From: Actinoplanes sp. SE50/110
GTDB lineage: Bacteria; Actinomycetota; Actinomycetes; Mycobacteriales; Micromonosporaceae
Assembly (NCBI RefSeq): GCF_900119315.1
Contig: NZ_LT827010.1
Location: 62,001-126,000 of the forward strand
Direction of reading: 5' to 3'
Length of the DNA stretch: 64,000 bases
Part shown: positions 55,190 to 64,000 of the stretch, in pieces
How the letters are laid out: each line of letters begins with the position of its first letter
How positions within the stretch are numbered: position 1 is the stretch's first letter
Notes under the pieces: model-generated
Seen by the model: only the letters and a program-made list of their open reading frames with translations
What the model was told of the DNA's origin: nothing
Databases searched by the model: none
Translations under genes and position numbers: made by a program

Positions 55190-55351
55190 GCCGTTGCTGC
55201 CGGTGGCGCCGTAGAACCGCGTCGCGCCGCTTTCGTAGCCGGTCGACGCCGGACCGTGGTAATCCGGGTCGCCGCTGTTGCGGCGGCGCCGGACGGCCAG
55301 GGTGGCGACCACGATGATCATCGGGACCGTGCGGAGGAGAACGAAGAACAT
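55187..55351 (-). CDS. Small membrane protein (54 residues)
   Basis: The peptide starts MFFVLLRTVPMIIVVATLAV, a single hydrophobic helix, continues with RRRRNSGDPDYHG and ends in a Gly/Ser-rich polar tail. It is short but well supported: the stop lies symmetrically in the terminator with the converging gene, and codon bias is normal. A basic RRRR stretch after the helix suggests the tail is in the cytosol. Function unknown. Confidence 0.6.
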   Translation of the reverse strand: MFFVLLRTVPMIIVVATLAVRRRRNSGDPDYHGPASTGYESGATRFYGATGSNG

Positions 55352-55388
55352 CAGCCGGCTCGACAATCGGAAGCGGGCGCGGCGGGCG

Positions 55389-56576
55389 TCAGGTGGTGAG
55401 GGCGGTCATCGCCTCGTCGAGGGAGTCGGTGACGAGGATCAGGCCGGACTGGTCGCCGTGCGGGGAACGGGCCAGCAGGGTGCCCAGCAGGTCCACCACC
55501 GGCAGCTTGGCCCAGTGGTCGGCGCCGAGGAAGACGAACGCCCCGGACGGCCCGTCGGTGCGGTAGAACGTCTTGGTCGCCGCTTGGAACACCTCCTGCA
55601 CCGTCCCGGCCCAGCCGGGCGCGAAGACGATTCCGCCCCGGGACAGCCGCAGGATCGAATCCTCCCGCACGGCGTTGGAGAAGTACTTGCCGATCTGCCC
55701 GGCGAACAGGTTGGCCGGCTCGTGGCCGTAGAGCCAGGTCGGCAGTGCCAGCCCGCCGTACCGCAACCGGTCGGCGAGGTCGACGGCCGGCAGCGGGTAG
55801 GTGGCCCGGACGCCGAGCGCCGCCGCGGTGTACGGGTCGTGGTCACGGAAGTCGGGTGCGGGCACCAGCATGTCGATCGCCGCGGCCATCTCCCGCTCGG
55901 TGCGGGACGCGAAATACGCTCCCAGATTGGCCGCCTCCATCACGCCCGGGCCACCGCCGGTGACGATCAGCCGCCCGCCCTTGGCCAGCCGCCGGGCCAG
56001 CGTCGCGGCCATCCGGTACGCCTGCGACCCGCGCGCCTCGGCATGACCGCCCATGATCCCCACCGGGCCGGCCGTGCCGTGCGTGGCCGCCCACGCGGAC
56101 AGCGCCTTGCCCAGCGCATTGTCGATCCCGGCGTCGTGCAGCCGCTGCGCCAGCGCCTCACGGACGTCCGGCACCGCCCCGCCACGTGCCACGAAATGCC
56201 GGTAGACGACGGTGTCGTACATCCCGGCGAAGCCGCCCTCGGCGAATCCGGCGGCCAGGTCGTCGGGGGTGTAGAGCAGCGCCGGATGCGTCGGGTAGGG
56301 CAGGGTGCTGAACGGCGGCACGATGTGCGCGCCGCGGCGGATCAGGTCGACCTCGACCTCGGGGGAGACCAGCCGGCACCCGACGAACAGGGTGTCCCGC
56401 ACGTCGACAGTGGACAGGTCGGGGGGATTGCGGTCGAGACGAAGACCGAGAACGATCAGCCCGGCCAGGGTGTTCTTGACGAGGTGGGTGTCGAGCTCCT
56501 CGCGAGACTCGATCTCGAACTCGGTGGCGTCGAACGGCGCATCGCCGCCGAGCACCGGCTGTAGCGGATCCGGCAT
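55389..56576 (-). CDS. LOG-family nucleotide-binding protein, long form
   Basis: The 395-residue protein has a 150-residue N-terminal extension and a Rossmann-type LOG domain (about 170-370). The phosphate loop GGGPGVMEAANLGAYFA (about residue 200) is intact, but the second signature reads PGWAGTVQEVFQA where family members have PGGxGTxxE. Typical LOG proteins of about 190 residues hydrolyse nucleoside 5'-monophosphates at the base-ribose bond. The change may alter activity. GGAGGC lies directly before the ATG at 56576. Confidence 0.82.
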   Translation of the reverse strand: MPDPLQPVLGGDAPFDATEFEIESREELDTHLVKNTLAGLIVLGLRLDRNPPDLSTVDVRDTLFVGCRLVSPEVEVDLIRRGAHIVPPFSTLPYPTHPALLYTPDDLAAGFAEGGFAGMYDTVVYRHFVARGGAVPDVREALAQRLHDAGIDNALGKALSAWAATHGTAGPVGIMGGHAEARGSQAYRMAATLARRLAKGGRLIVTGGGPGVMEAANLGAYFASRTEREMAAAIDMLVPAPDFRDHDPYTAAALGVRATYPLPAVDLADRLRYGGLALPTWLYGHEPANLFAGQIGKYFSNAVREDSILRLSRGGIVFAPGWAGTVQEVFQAATKTFYRTDGPSGAFVFLGADHWAKLPVVDLLGTLLARSPHGDQSGLILVTDSLDEAMTALTT

Positions 56577-56687
56577 GCCTCCATGGTGCTCCCGTCGTGC
56601 GAGCGGCGAACGCACACCCCGCCCGTCGGTATTCACGCCGGGAAATCCGCACGCCGGCCATTGATGCGCGATGAACAACGGGGAACC

Positions 56688-56693
56688 TAGAGT
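56688..56693 (+). promoter_or_regulatory. -10 box of the ADP-ribosylglycohydrolase gene
   Basis: TAGAGT lies 6 bases before the ATG at 56700, predicting a leaderless mRNA. Confidence 0.5.
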
Positions 56694-56699
56694 TGCACC

Positions 56700-57689
56700 A
56701 TGCGTGCTGCGTCGGGATCGATGTTCGGGCTGGCCTACGGCGATGCCCTGGGCAAGCCCACCGAGTTCATGGACTACTCGGCGATCGTGTCCCGATACGG
56801 CCCCGCGGGGCCGCGTCAGTTGCACGGCGAGCCGGCCCTGGTCACCGACGACACCCAGATGGCGCTGGCGGTCGGCGAGGCGCTGCTGGAGGTGCGCGTC
56901 CCCACCCCGGGCCGGCTGGAGCCGGTGCTCCGCCGCCGCTTCATGGCCTGGGCGTACAGCCCGGAGAACGACCGTGCCCCGGGGATGACGTGTCTGCGGT
57001 CGATCGGCGCGCTGGCCGACGGCCGGCCGTGGATCCAGGCCACCCAGACCGGCTCCAAGGGCTGCGGGGCGAACATGCGGGTCACCCCGGTCGGCCTGGT
57101 TCCCGGCCTGACCGACGACCAGCGGGCGGGCATCGCCCAGTTGCAGGCCGGGATGACGCACGGGCATCCGACCGCGCTCGCGGCGAGTGAGCTCACGGCG
57201 TACGCCGTCCATTGGCTTCGTGGCGGCCTTGCGCCGGCGCACCTGCTCGGCGCCCTCCGGGACCGCTGCGACGAGCAGCGCAAGATCTACCGCGGCGAGT
57301 GGCTCGGTGAGCTGTGGCGGCGGCCGCTGGTCGACTCGCCGGAGGAGTTCATCGCCCGCGGCTGGGACGAGTGTGCGGCCGCCCTGGATGCGGTCGCGGC
57401 CGGGCTCGCGACCGGATCCTCCGAGGGCGATCCGTGCCTGGTCACCGGCGCCGGCTGGATCGCCGAGGAGGCGCTGGCCACCGCGCTCTACTGCTACCTG
57501 ATCTCGCCGGACGAGCCGGTCGCGGTGCTCGGCCGGGCCGCCGCCTCGTCCGGCGACTCCGACTCGATCGCCTGCCTGGCCGGCGCGTTCGCCGGCGCCG
57601 CGCTCGGCCTCGGCGCCTGGCCGGCCGGCTGGCAGACGCAGATCGAGTACGCGGACCGCCTCCTCAAGCTGGGCACCACCTGGGACTGA
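56700..57689 (+). CDS. ADP-ribosylglycohydrolase (DraG/ARH family)
   Basis: The 329-residue protein has the dimetal ADP-ribosylhydrolase signatures: GLAYGDALGKPTEF at the start, LVTDDTQMALAVGEAL (about 50), and SGDSDSIACLAGAFAGAALG (about 283). The Asp residues in TDDT and GDSD bind the metals. It removes ADP-ribose from modified proteins, RNA or DNA. No ADP-ribosyltransferase (DraT or DarT) gene is in the window. It is divergent from the LOG-family gene with a 123-base gap. Confidence 0.9.
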   Translation: MRAASGSMFGLAYGDALGKPTEFMDYSAIVSRYGPAGPRQLHGEPALVTDDTQMALAVGEALLEVRVPTPGRLEPVLRRRFMAWAYSPENDRAPGMTCLRSIGALADGRPWIQATQTGSKGCGANMRVTPVGLVPGLTDDQRAGIAQLQAGMTHGHPTALAASELTAYAVHWLRGGLAPAHLLGALRDRCDEQRKIYRGEWLGELWRRPLVDSPEEFIARGWDECAAALDAVAAGLATGSSEGDPCLVTGAGWIAEEALATALYCYLISPDEPVAVLGRAAASSGDSDSIACLAGAFAGAALGLGAWPAGWQTQIEYADRLLKLGTTWD

Positions 57690-57712
57690 CCGTGGGGCGC
57701 GACCGGGGCTGA

Positions 57713-57718
57713 AAGAAT
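57713..57718 (+). promoter_or_regulatory. -10 box of the DUF3151 gene
   Basis: AAGAAT lies 6 bases before the ATG at 57725; the first base departs from TANNNT. Confidence 0.35.
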
Positions 57719-57724
57719 GGGTTC

Positions 57725-58147
57725 ATGCAGAACCTCCTTCCCGAGCCGCCGGCCACCCGACTCCCGGCCGACGCCGAAGCCGACCAGGCCCTCGCCGCCG
57801 CCGCGACCGCCGGCACCGACGAGGCGTCCAAGGCGGTCGCGGCGAAATACCCGGCCTACAGCGCGGTCTGGGCCCCGCTGGCCGCCGCCGCCCTCGCCGC
57901 CGGCGAGCCGGTGACCGCTTATGCCTATGCCCGCACCGGCTACCACCGGGGCCTGGACGCACTGCGCCGCAACGGCTGGAAGGGCCACGGCCCGGTGCCC
58001 TGGTCGCACGAGCCGAACCAGGGCTTCCTCCGCTGCCTGCACGTGCTGTCCCAGGCGGCCGCCGTGATCGGCGAGGCCGACGAGGCCGCCCGCTGCGCCC
58101 AGTTCCTGCGCGACAGCGACCCGGCCGCCGCCGACGCGCTCTCCTAG
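57725..58147 (+). CDS. DUF3151-family protein
   Basis: The 140-residue protein fits the actinobacterial DUF3151 family: AVAAKYPAYSAVWAPLAAAAL, AYAYARTGYHRGLDALRRNG and VPWSHEPNQGFLRCLHVL. It looks like an all-helical soluble fold of tetratricopeptide-like form. No function is known. It lies 35 bases after the ADP-ribosylglycohydrolase gene but probably has its own leaderless start. Confidence 0.88.
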   Translation: MQNLLPEPPATRLPADAEADQALAAAATAGTDEASKAVAAKYPAYSAVWAPLAAAALAAGEPVTAYAYARTGYHRGLDALRRNGWKGHGPVPWSHEPNQGFLRCLHVLSQAAAVIGEADEAARCAQFLRDSDPAAADALS

Positions 58148-58167
58148 CAGACCGGTAGCGAGTGCCA

Positions 58168-58202
58168 CCGCACCCCGGTGATCACCGATCGCCGGGGTGC
58201 GG
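58168..58202. terminator. Bidirectional terminator
   Basis: A perfect 11-bp stem (58168-58178 with 58192-58202) lies between the converging DUF3151 gene and the lipoprotein gene that ends at 58204. Confidence 0.8.
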
Positions 58203-58203
58203 C

Positions 58204-58761
58204 CTAGGCGAGGCCGCTCCGGTGCAGGGCCTGCTGAACCTCCGGACGCCTCTTCGCGCAGACCACGTCAGCGGGTACCCCCGGACGCACCCAACGCCCC
58301 CGGGCATCGAGCAGGACCAGTTCCATGGGGATCTCGCCGTCGGCGGTGCAGCGGTCGGGGTCCAGGGGCGGGATGTCGGGCAGTTGCAACGCGGCAAGAA
58401 CCGGCCCCACGTCGCCGGTGCGGCGTTCGCGCACGGTGCCGCCGCCCGCGTCGACGCACATGATGACGCTGACCGCCGTGAAGGACGGGTCGTAGCGCGG
58501 AATCCGGTACGACGAGGGCACCGACGACGTCGCGGGGAACGCCGCCGCGCACGACGTCCACCGGTCGTTGATCTGCGGGGTACCGGCGGGCCGCATGGCG
58601 TCGGCCGGGATGGAACCGGTGCGTGACATCGGCACCGGGGAGGCGAGCGGGCCGGCCACCGGCGGCTCGGCGGTGCCGCCGGCACAGCCGGCCAGCAGGG
58701 CCGCGGTACAGCCGGCCAAGGCGATCCCCGCTCGTCGTATCTCGCCAGCCATGTCCGGCAT
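58204..58761 (-). CDS. Hypothetical lipoprotein
   Basis: The 185-residue protein has a signal peptide ending in a lipobox, ALLAGCAGG, with the lipid-bearing cysteine near residue 26. The mature part has a Pro/Ala/Gly linker and a domain with four cysteines (SCAAAF, IMCVDAG, DRCTADG and VVCAKRR), which may form two disulfides. I do not recognise the family. The ATG at 58761 follows AGAGGGG by 8 bases; a GTG three codons upstream and an ATG three codons downstream are alternatives. Confidence 0.7.
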   Translation of the reverse strand: MPDMAGEIRRAGIALAGCTAALLAGCAGGTAEPPVAGPLASPVPMSRTGSIPADAMRPAGTPQINDRWTSCAAAFPATSSVPSSYRIPRYDPSFTAVSVIMCVDAGGGTVRERRTGDVGPVLAALQLPDIPPLDPDRCTADGEIPMELVLLDARGRWVRPGVPADVVCAKRRPEVQQALHRSGLA

Positions 58762-58885
58762 CCGTTGCACCCCTCTGTCTCACCCACCGCGCGGCGCCGG
58801 CATTGCGCAGGCGGCCGGCGATGGGACGCAGGTCGACCGGCTGCGGTTCCCCGGATCCGAGGCACCGTGCACCGCGACGTCGTGA

Positions 58886-59830
58886 CTAGGCGTACACCGC
58901 CCACGCCCCGGCCTCGGTCCACCAGGACCGTTTCCGGGTCGTCGACCCCGCCACCCCGTCGTCGAGGAACTGCAGTTCCCCCTCCCGGGGCAGCACCGAG
59001 ACGGCCCGGCCGCGGGCCCGCCGCACCTCGACGCGCACCCGGGTCCCGCGGAACCGCTGTTTCACCACCACCGGCACCGCCACGGCCACCTCGACCCGGC
59101 CGTCCGTAGGGTTGCCCTCGGCCAGCAGTCGCAGCCCGTCGAATTCGGCGTAGCCGCCGCCGTTGCCGATCACGCAGGCCAGGATCGGTTCCTCGCCCTC
59201 GCTGAGCACGCTGTCGTCGACCTCGACGCGCCCGCGCCACGGCACCGCCGCGCCGTTGTCGTCGGCGCCGCCGAGCAGCGCTCCGTCGAGCGTCACCGAG
59301 CCGCCGTCGTTGCGCAGCAGGTCGAGCCGGCGCACGGCACCGGAGAGCACGGCGTTCGCCACGTCCGCCGGGGTGCGCGGCAGGCCGAGCTGGGCGGCCA
59401 GATCGGTGGTGCTGCCCGGGTCGAGCGGCAGGATCGCGACCGGCGGCAGGTCCGGCACGGTCCGGGTGGCTTCCAGGTCGGCGGGGCGTTTGCTGGGGGC
59501 CGGTGCCCAGCGCCGCACCATCCGGCGTACGACCGCCCGGAGTTGGCCGTCGGTGGCGACCGCGATGACCAGGCGGGCCGGCGAGTTCAGGGACGGCCAG
59601 GTCAGCCCGTCGGGCCGGGCCGGGCCGTCGAACCGGGCCAGCACCGCGTCGATCTCCTGATCGGAGCCGGCGAGCACGGTCTCCACCGTGGCGCCGGCGT
59701 TCCGCAGTACGTCGGCGCAGGCGAGCACCGGGGTGCGCGGGGTGGCGCAGACCGCGGTGCAGCCGCCGCACCCGGAGCCACACGAGTCGCCTGATCCCTC
59801 GGCCAGGCTGAGCAGCACGACGTCGACCAT
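58886..59830 (-). CDS. Diacylglycerol kinase-like protein with N-terminal cysteine cluster
   Basis: The 314-residue protein has a short N-terminal cysteine cluster ([13 protein letters not shown] near residues 16-28) followed by a region resembling the catalytic fold of diacylglycerol/sphingosine kinases ([45 protein letters not shown]). The nucleotide motif is degenerate compared with the usual GGDGT. Lipid kinase activity is therefore doubtful. It lies 2 bases after the purA gene on the same strand, so it is almost surely co-transcribed with it. Confidence 0.65.
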   Translation of the reverse strand: MVDVVLLSLAEGSGDSCGSGCGGCTAVCATPRTPVLACADVLRNAGATVETVLAGSDQEIDAVLARFDGPARPDGLTWPSLNSPARLVIAVATDGQLRAVVRRMVRRWAPAPSKRPADLEATRTVPDLPPVAILPLDPGSTTDLAAQLGLPRTPADVANAVLSGAVRRLDLLRNDGGSVTLDGALLGGADDNGAAVPWRGRVEVDDSVLSEGEEPILACVIGNGGGYAEFDGLRLLAEGNPTDGRVEVAVAVPVVVKQRFRGTRVRVEVRRARGRAVSVLPREGELQFLDDGVAGSTTRKRSWWTEAGAWAVYA

Positions 59831-59832
59831 GC

Positions 59833-61182
<1,350 letters not shown>

Positions 61183-61192
61183 TTACTGGACG

Positions 61193-61198
61193 TAGGAT
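61193..61198 (+). promoter_or_regulatory. -10 box of purD
   Basis: TAGGAT lies 8 bases before the GTG at 61207, so the transcript begins at or within two bases of the start codon. Confidence 0.5.
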
Positions 61199-61206
61199 TG
61201 GCCGTC

Positions 61207-62448
61207 GTGCGCGTACTTCTGATCGGCTCCGGTGGGCGCGAGCACGCGCTCGCCATCGGCCTGGCCGCCGACCCGTCCGTCGAGTTCCTGGCCGCCGCGC
61301 CGGGCAACCCCGGCATCGCCCAGGTCGCCGAGATCCATCCGGTGACCGCTACCGATCCGGCCGCGGTCGCGGCGCTCGCCACCGAGCTGAGCGCCGACCT
61401 GGTGGTGATCGGGCCGGAGGCGCCGCTGGTCTCCGGGGTCGCCGACGCGGTCCGCGCCAAGGGCATCGCCTGTTTCGGCCCGTCCGCCGCCGCCGCGCGG
61501 CTGGAGGGTTCGAAGGCGTTCGCCAACGAGGTGATGGCGGCGGCCGGGGTGCCGACCGCGCGCTCGGCAGCCTGCGAGTCGGCCGCCGAGGTGAGCGCGG
61601 CGCTGGACACGTTCGGTGCCCCTTATGTCGTGAAAAATGATGGTCTGGCCGCCGGCAAGGGCGTCGTCGTCACCGACGACCGCGAGGCCGCCGAGCGGCA
61701 CGCCGCGGAGTGCGGCAAGGTGGTCATCGAGGAGTTCCTCCCCGGTCCCGAGGTGTCACTCTTCGTCATCACCGACGGCACCGCGGTCGCTCCGCTGATG
61801 CCGGCGCAGGACTTCAAGCGCCTGCTCAACGACGACGAGGGCCCGAACACCGGTGGCATGGGTGCCTACGCGCCCCTCGACTGGGCCCCGGCCGACCTCA
61901 CCGAGCGTGTCCTGCGGGAGACGGTCGAGCCGACCCTCGCCGAGATGCGCCGGCGCGGCACGCCGTTCGCCGGACTGCTCTACGTGGGCCTCGCGCTCAC
62001 CCCGGACGGCCCCAAGGTCATCGAATTCAACGCGCGCTTCGGCGACCCGGAGACGCAGGTGGTGCTGGCCCTGCTGGCCACCCCGCTGGCCGGTCTGCTG
62101 ACCGCCGCCGCCACCGGCACGCTGGCCGAGCACCCGCCGCTGACCTGGCACGACGGCGCGGCGATCACGGTCGTCGTGGCGAGCCACAACTACCCCGGCA
62201 CGCCGCGCACCGGCGATGTGATCACCGGCGCCGAGGTCCCCGGCGTGATCCACGCCGGCACGGCCCGCAACGCCGATGGTGACCTTGTCTCGGCCGGTGG
62301 CCGGGTGCTCAGCGTGACGGCCACCGGGGTCGACCTCGCGGCCGCCCGCGAGGCGGCGTATGCCCTGGTCGACGGCGTCGCGCTGGACGGCGCCCAGTTC
62401 CGCACCGACATCGCGCTGCGCGCGCTCAACGGCCAGATCAAGATCTAG
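61207..62448 (+). CDS. purD: Phosphoribosylamine-glycine ligase
   Basis: The 413-residue ATP-grasp enzyme makes glycinamide ribonucleotide in purine synthesis. Motifs: [18 protein letters not shown] (start), [57 protein letters not shown] and [13 protein letters not shown]. The GTG at 61207 begins the family N-terminus; a long open frame upstream on this strand lies antisense to purA and is not coding. Confidence 0.96.
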   Translation: MRVLLIGSGGREHALAIGLAADPSVEFLAAAPGNPGIAQVAEIHPVTATDPAAVAALATELSADLVVIGPEAPLVSGVADAVRAKGIACFGPSAAAARLEGSKAFANEVMAAAGVPTARSAACESAAEVSAALDTFGAPYVVKNDGLAAGKGVVVTDDREAAERHAAECGKVVIEEFLPGPEVSLFVITDGTAVAPLMPAQDFKRLLNDDEGPNTGGMGAYAPLDWAPADLTERVLRETVEPTLAEMRRRGTPFAGLLYVGLALTPDGPKVIEFNARFGDPETQVVLALLATPLAGLLTAAATGTLAEHPPLTWHDGAAITVVVASHNYPGTPRTGDVITGAEVPGVIHAGTARNADGDLVSAGGRVLSVTATGVDLAAAREAAYALVDGVALDGAQFRTDIALRALNGQIKI

Positions 62449-62544
62449 ACCCTGGCTGGTGTACGTCGTGAGCACGGCCGCCGTGCCTCTGCGGCGCCGT
62501 TGAGCCGCGGCGTGGGTGCTCACGACGTACTCAGCAATCAGGGT
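62449..62544. repeat. Nested inverted repeat between purD and SCP2 genes
   Basis: Perfect 15-bp arms GTACGTCGTGAGCAC (62461-62475) and its complement (62516-62530) enclose 40 bases with a further small stem. Outside lie ACCCTG (62449-62454) and CAGGGT (62539-62544). It starts one base after the purD stop. It may be a terminator or an interspersed palindromic element. Confidence 0.8.
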
Positions 62545-62556
62545 TCTGGGGGTTGA

Positions 62557-63006
62557 TCAGCCCTTGGGGATGTCGAACAGCTTGGCGATGTTGGCGGCCA
62601 GCGACAGGTCGCCCTTCGCCTTGATCTTGCCGGTCATGAACAGCATCATCGGGTTGCCGTCGCCCGCCACGACCTTGAGGAACGTCACGGCGTCCATGGT
62701 CATGGCCAGCTTCGGGTCGCGGACCGGCTCGTTCGTGACCGTGCACTGACCGTTCTCGATCACGGTCTCGTACGGGTTGGAGAGGCCGTTCGGCCCGGTG
62801 ATGATCCAGTGGATGACGGCCTGGGCGTCGCCGGCCTTCTCCGCGCGGAACAGCGTGGGCATCCGGTTGAAGACCTCGTCGAGGATCTTGCCGCGCGCGT
62901 CCGACGCCATGACCTCGCCGAGCCTGGCATCCGGGGTGGACTTGACCAGCTGAGCGAACTCCTTCGGGCCGATCGAGGAGAGCGACTCGGGGTTGAATTC
63001 AGTCAT
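62557..63006 (-). CDS. SCP2 sterol-binding-domain protein
   Basis: The 149-residue protein has the SCP2 lipid-binding fold: ARLGEVMASDARGKILDEVF, AVIHWIITGPNG, CTVTNEPVRDPKLAMTMDAVTFLKV and MFMTGKIKAKGDLSLAANI. The last part, GKIKAKGD, is a conserved SCP2 segment. It binds lipids or acyl-CoA in the cytosol. AAGG lies 7 bases before the ATG. Confidence 0.9.
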   Translation of the reverse strand: MTEFNPESLSSIGPKEFAQLVKSTPDARLGEVMASDARGKILDEVFNRMPTLFRAEKAGDAQAVIHWIITGPNGLSNPYETVIENGQCTVTNEPVRDPKLAMTMDAVTFLKVVAGDGNPMMLFMTGKIKAKGDLSLAANIAKLFDIPKG

Positions 63007-63125
63007 CAGTGGACCTTTCGGAATGAACGTCGAACCTACTCGCCAGTAACCTTAGCGAGAATGCCGCCTTTTCGTGCAGTCTGCCACTCTCAAACAAATG
63101 TTGGACGGTCAACCGGGCCGTCTCC

Positions 63126-63131
63126 TAGGCT
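63126..63131 (+). promoter_or_regulatory. -10 box of the ArsR-like regulator gene
   Basis: TAGGCT lies 7 bases before the ATG at 63139, predicting a leaderless mRNA. Confidence 0.5.
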
Positions 63132-63138
63132 GTCCACC

Positions 63139-63567
63139 ATGTCTTTGGGGGATGCTTCGCTGCGTGCGCTCGCCCATCCGGTGCGGTTGCGCATCATGTC
63201 GCTGCTCACCGGTGCCGAACTGACCGCCGCCGACGTCGCCCGCGCGCTCGGCATCACCCACGCCAACGCCAGCTACCACCTGCGCCACCTGTCCGCCGGC
63301 GGCCTGATCGCGGCCGCCGGCGAGGAGAAGATCCGCGGCGGCCTGGCCAAGCGATACCGGTGCACGGCGGCGCAGCGGCTCACCACGGACGTCTGGGTCG
63401 ACCCCGCGGCCTGGCGTGCCGCGCGGGACCGCATCGCCGAGGCCGTCCGGCACCTGCGCGACGCGGCTGTCCCGCCGGGCACCCCGGGCGCGATCCGGGC
63501 CGTCGCGGTGATCGAGCTGGAGCCCCAGCCGGGCCCGCCCGATGAGATGGGAGAATCGGTGCCGTGA
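63139..63567 (+). CDS. ArsR-like winged-helix regulator upstream of purB
   Basis: The 142-residue protein has a helix-turn-helix of the ArsR/GntR-like fold: RALAHPVRLRIMSLLTGAEL, ADVARALGITHANASYHLRH and LSAGGLIAAAGEEK. No metal-binding cysteines are present. A C-terminal helical part (about 90-120) may dimerise. Its stop overlaps the purB GTG by 4 bases, so regulator and purB are in one transcript. It may control purB or purine genes; that is inference. Confidence 0.82.
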   Translation: MSLGDASLRALAHPVRLRIMSLLTGAELTAADVARALGITHANASYHLRHLSAGGLIAAAGEEKIRGGLAKRYRCTAAQRLTTDVWVDPAAWRAARDRIAEAVRHLRDAAVPPGTPGAIRAVAVIELEPQPGPPDEMGESVP

Positions 63568-64000
63568 CCATCCCGAACGTGCTTGCCAGCCGCTACGCCT
63601 CCGCCGAACTCGTCACCCTCTGGTCGCCGGAGGAGAAGATCCGGATGGAGCGCCGGCTCTGGCTGGCCGTCCTGAAGGCACAGCGTGACCTGGGCGTCGC
63701 GGTGCCCGACGGCGCCGTCGAGGCCTACGAGTCGGTGCTCGACCAGGTCGACCTGGCCTCGATCGCGGCCCGCGAGCGGGTCACCCGGCACGACGTGAAG
63801 GCGCGCATCGAGGAGTTCTCCGAGCTCGCCGGCTTCGAGCAGATCCACAAGGGAATGACCTCCCGCGACCTCACCGAGAACGTCGAGCAGCTGCAGATCC
63901 GGGCCTCGCTGGAGCTGATCCGGGACCGGGTGGTGGCCGCCCTGGCCCGCCTCGCCGCGCTCGCCGTCGAGCATTCCGACCTGGTGATCACCGGCCGCTC
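63564..64000 (+). CDS. purB: Adenylosuccinate lyase, N-terminal part (3' end outside window)
   Basis: The frame starts with a GTG that overlaps the stop of the regulator gene as GTGA, has GGGAG 10 bases upstream, and stays open to the window end (145 residues). Motifs are those of PurB: LASRYASAELVTLWSPEEKI, IRMERRLWLAVLKAQ, VTRHDVKARIEEFSELAG and HKGMTSRDLTENVEQ. The enzyme releases fumarate in two purine steps and completes AMP synthesis after PurA. The catalytic loop lies beyond the window. Confidence 0.94.
   Translation, partial: MTIPNVLASRYASAELVTLWSPEEKIRMERRLWLAVLKAQRDLGVAVPDGAVEAYESVLDQVDLASIAARERVTRHDVKARIEEFSELAGFEQIHKGMTSRDLTENVEQLQIRASLELIRDRVVAALARLAALAVEHSDLVITGR

Overview
This window is about 72% GC by eye and carries dense, mostly non-overlapping genes on both strands. 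It has the hallmarks of a sporulating actinomycete, most likely in the Micromonosporaceae (Actinoplanes-like). The evidence is a dnaK-grpE-dnaJ-hspR operon and clpB that share HspR (HAIR) operators, a FadE5-like acyl-CoA dehydrogenase, a bkdABC operon, DUF3151, DUF6458, CU044_5270 and LppU/SCO3897 family proteins, a DynA/DynB-type dynamin pair, and many start codons that sit 5-8 bases after a TANNNT hexamer (leaderless transcripts). I see no insertion sequence, prophage, CRISPR array or biosynthetic cluster. The assignment to a genus is inference.

Layout. 1-9 kb: end of an Fe-S electron-transfer protein, two CNNM/DUF21 membrane proteins, a secreted LamG protein, tRNA-Gly(CCC), a PNPOx-like protein behind a palindromic operator, dcd, small proteins, a phosphoribosyltransferase and a PP2C-type phosphatase. 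9-20 kb: fadE5-like gene with its own promoter/operator, SixA, a hemolysin III protein, pxpA, an ECF sigma factor overlapping its putative regulator, an NHLRC2-like thioredoxin/beta-propeller protein, and a 1075-residue disordered LppU-type protein. 20-31 kb: bkdABC (branched-chain 2-oxoacid dehydrogenase), then the dynamin-like operon and a third gene whose start codon is buried in a hairpin. 31-42 kb: the heat-shock genes, with a K+/H+ antiporter-type operon and an MFS efflux gene between dnaK-hspR and clpB. 42-46 kb: two adjacent paralogous proline-rich membrane proteins full of tandem repeats. 46-53 kb: ArsR regulator, class II aldolase, DedA protein, and the hen1-pnkp RNA-repair cassette with a small acidic gene upstream. 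53-64 kb: fba, a LOG-family protein divergent from an ADP-ribosylglycohydrolase, DUF3151, then purine genes purA, purD and purB interleaved with an SCP2 protein and a second ArsR-like regulator.

How the genes fit together. DnaK, GrpE, DnaJ and ClpB form the disaggregation machine, and HspR closes a feedback loop on both loci through HAIR sites at 30871 and 38878. BkdABC is the E1-alpha/E1-beta/E2 chain of one complex. Hen1 and Pnkp cooperate to repair cleaved RNA by 2'-O-methylation, end healing and sealing. PurD, PurB and PurA are enzymes of purine and AMP synthesis. Many gene ends are marked by perfect hairpins; one of them contains the stop codons of both converging genes.

The window is mainly conserved chromosome rather than an accessory island. 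The best candidates for follow-up are the RNA-repair cassette with its small neighbour, the hairpin-gated third gene of the dynamin operon, the leaderless small ORF at 46087, the long inverted repeat at 62449, and the operator at 5456.
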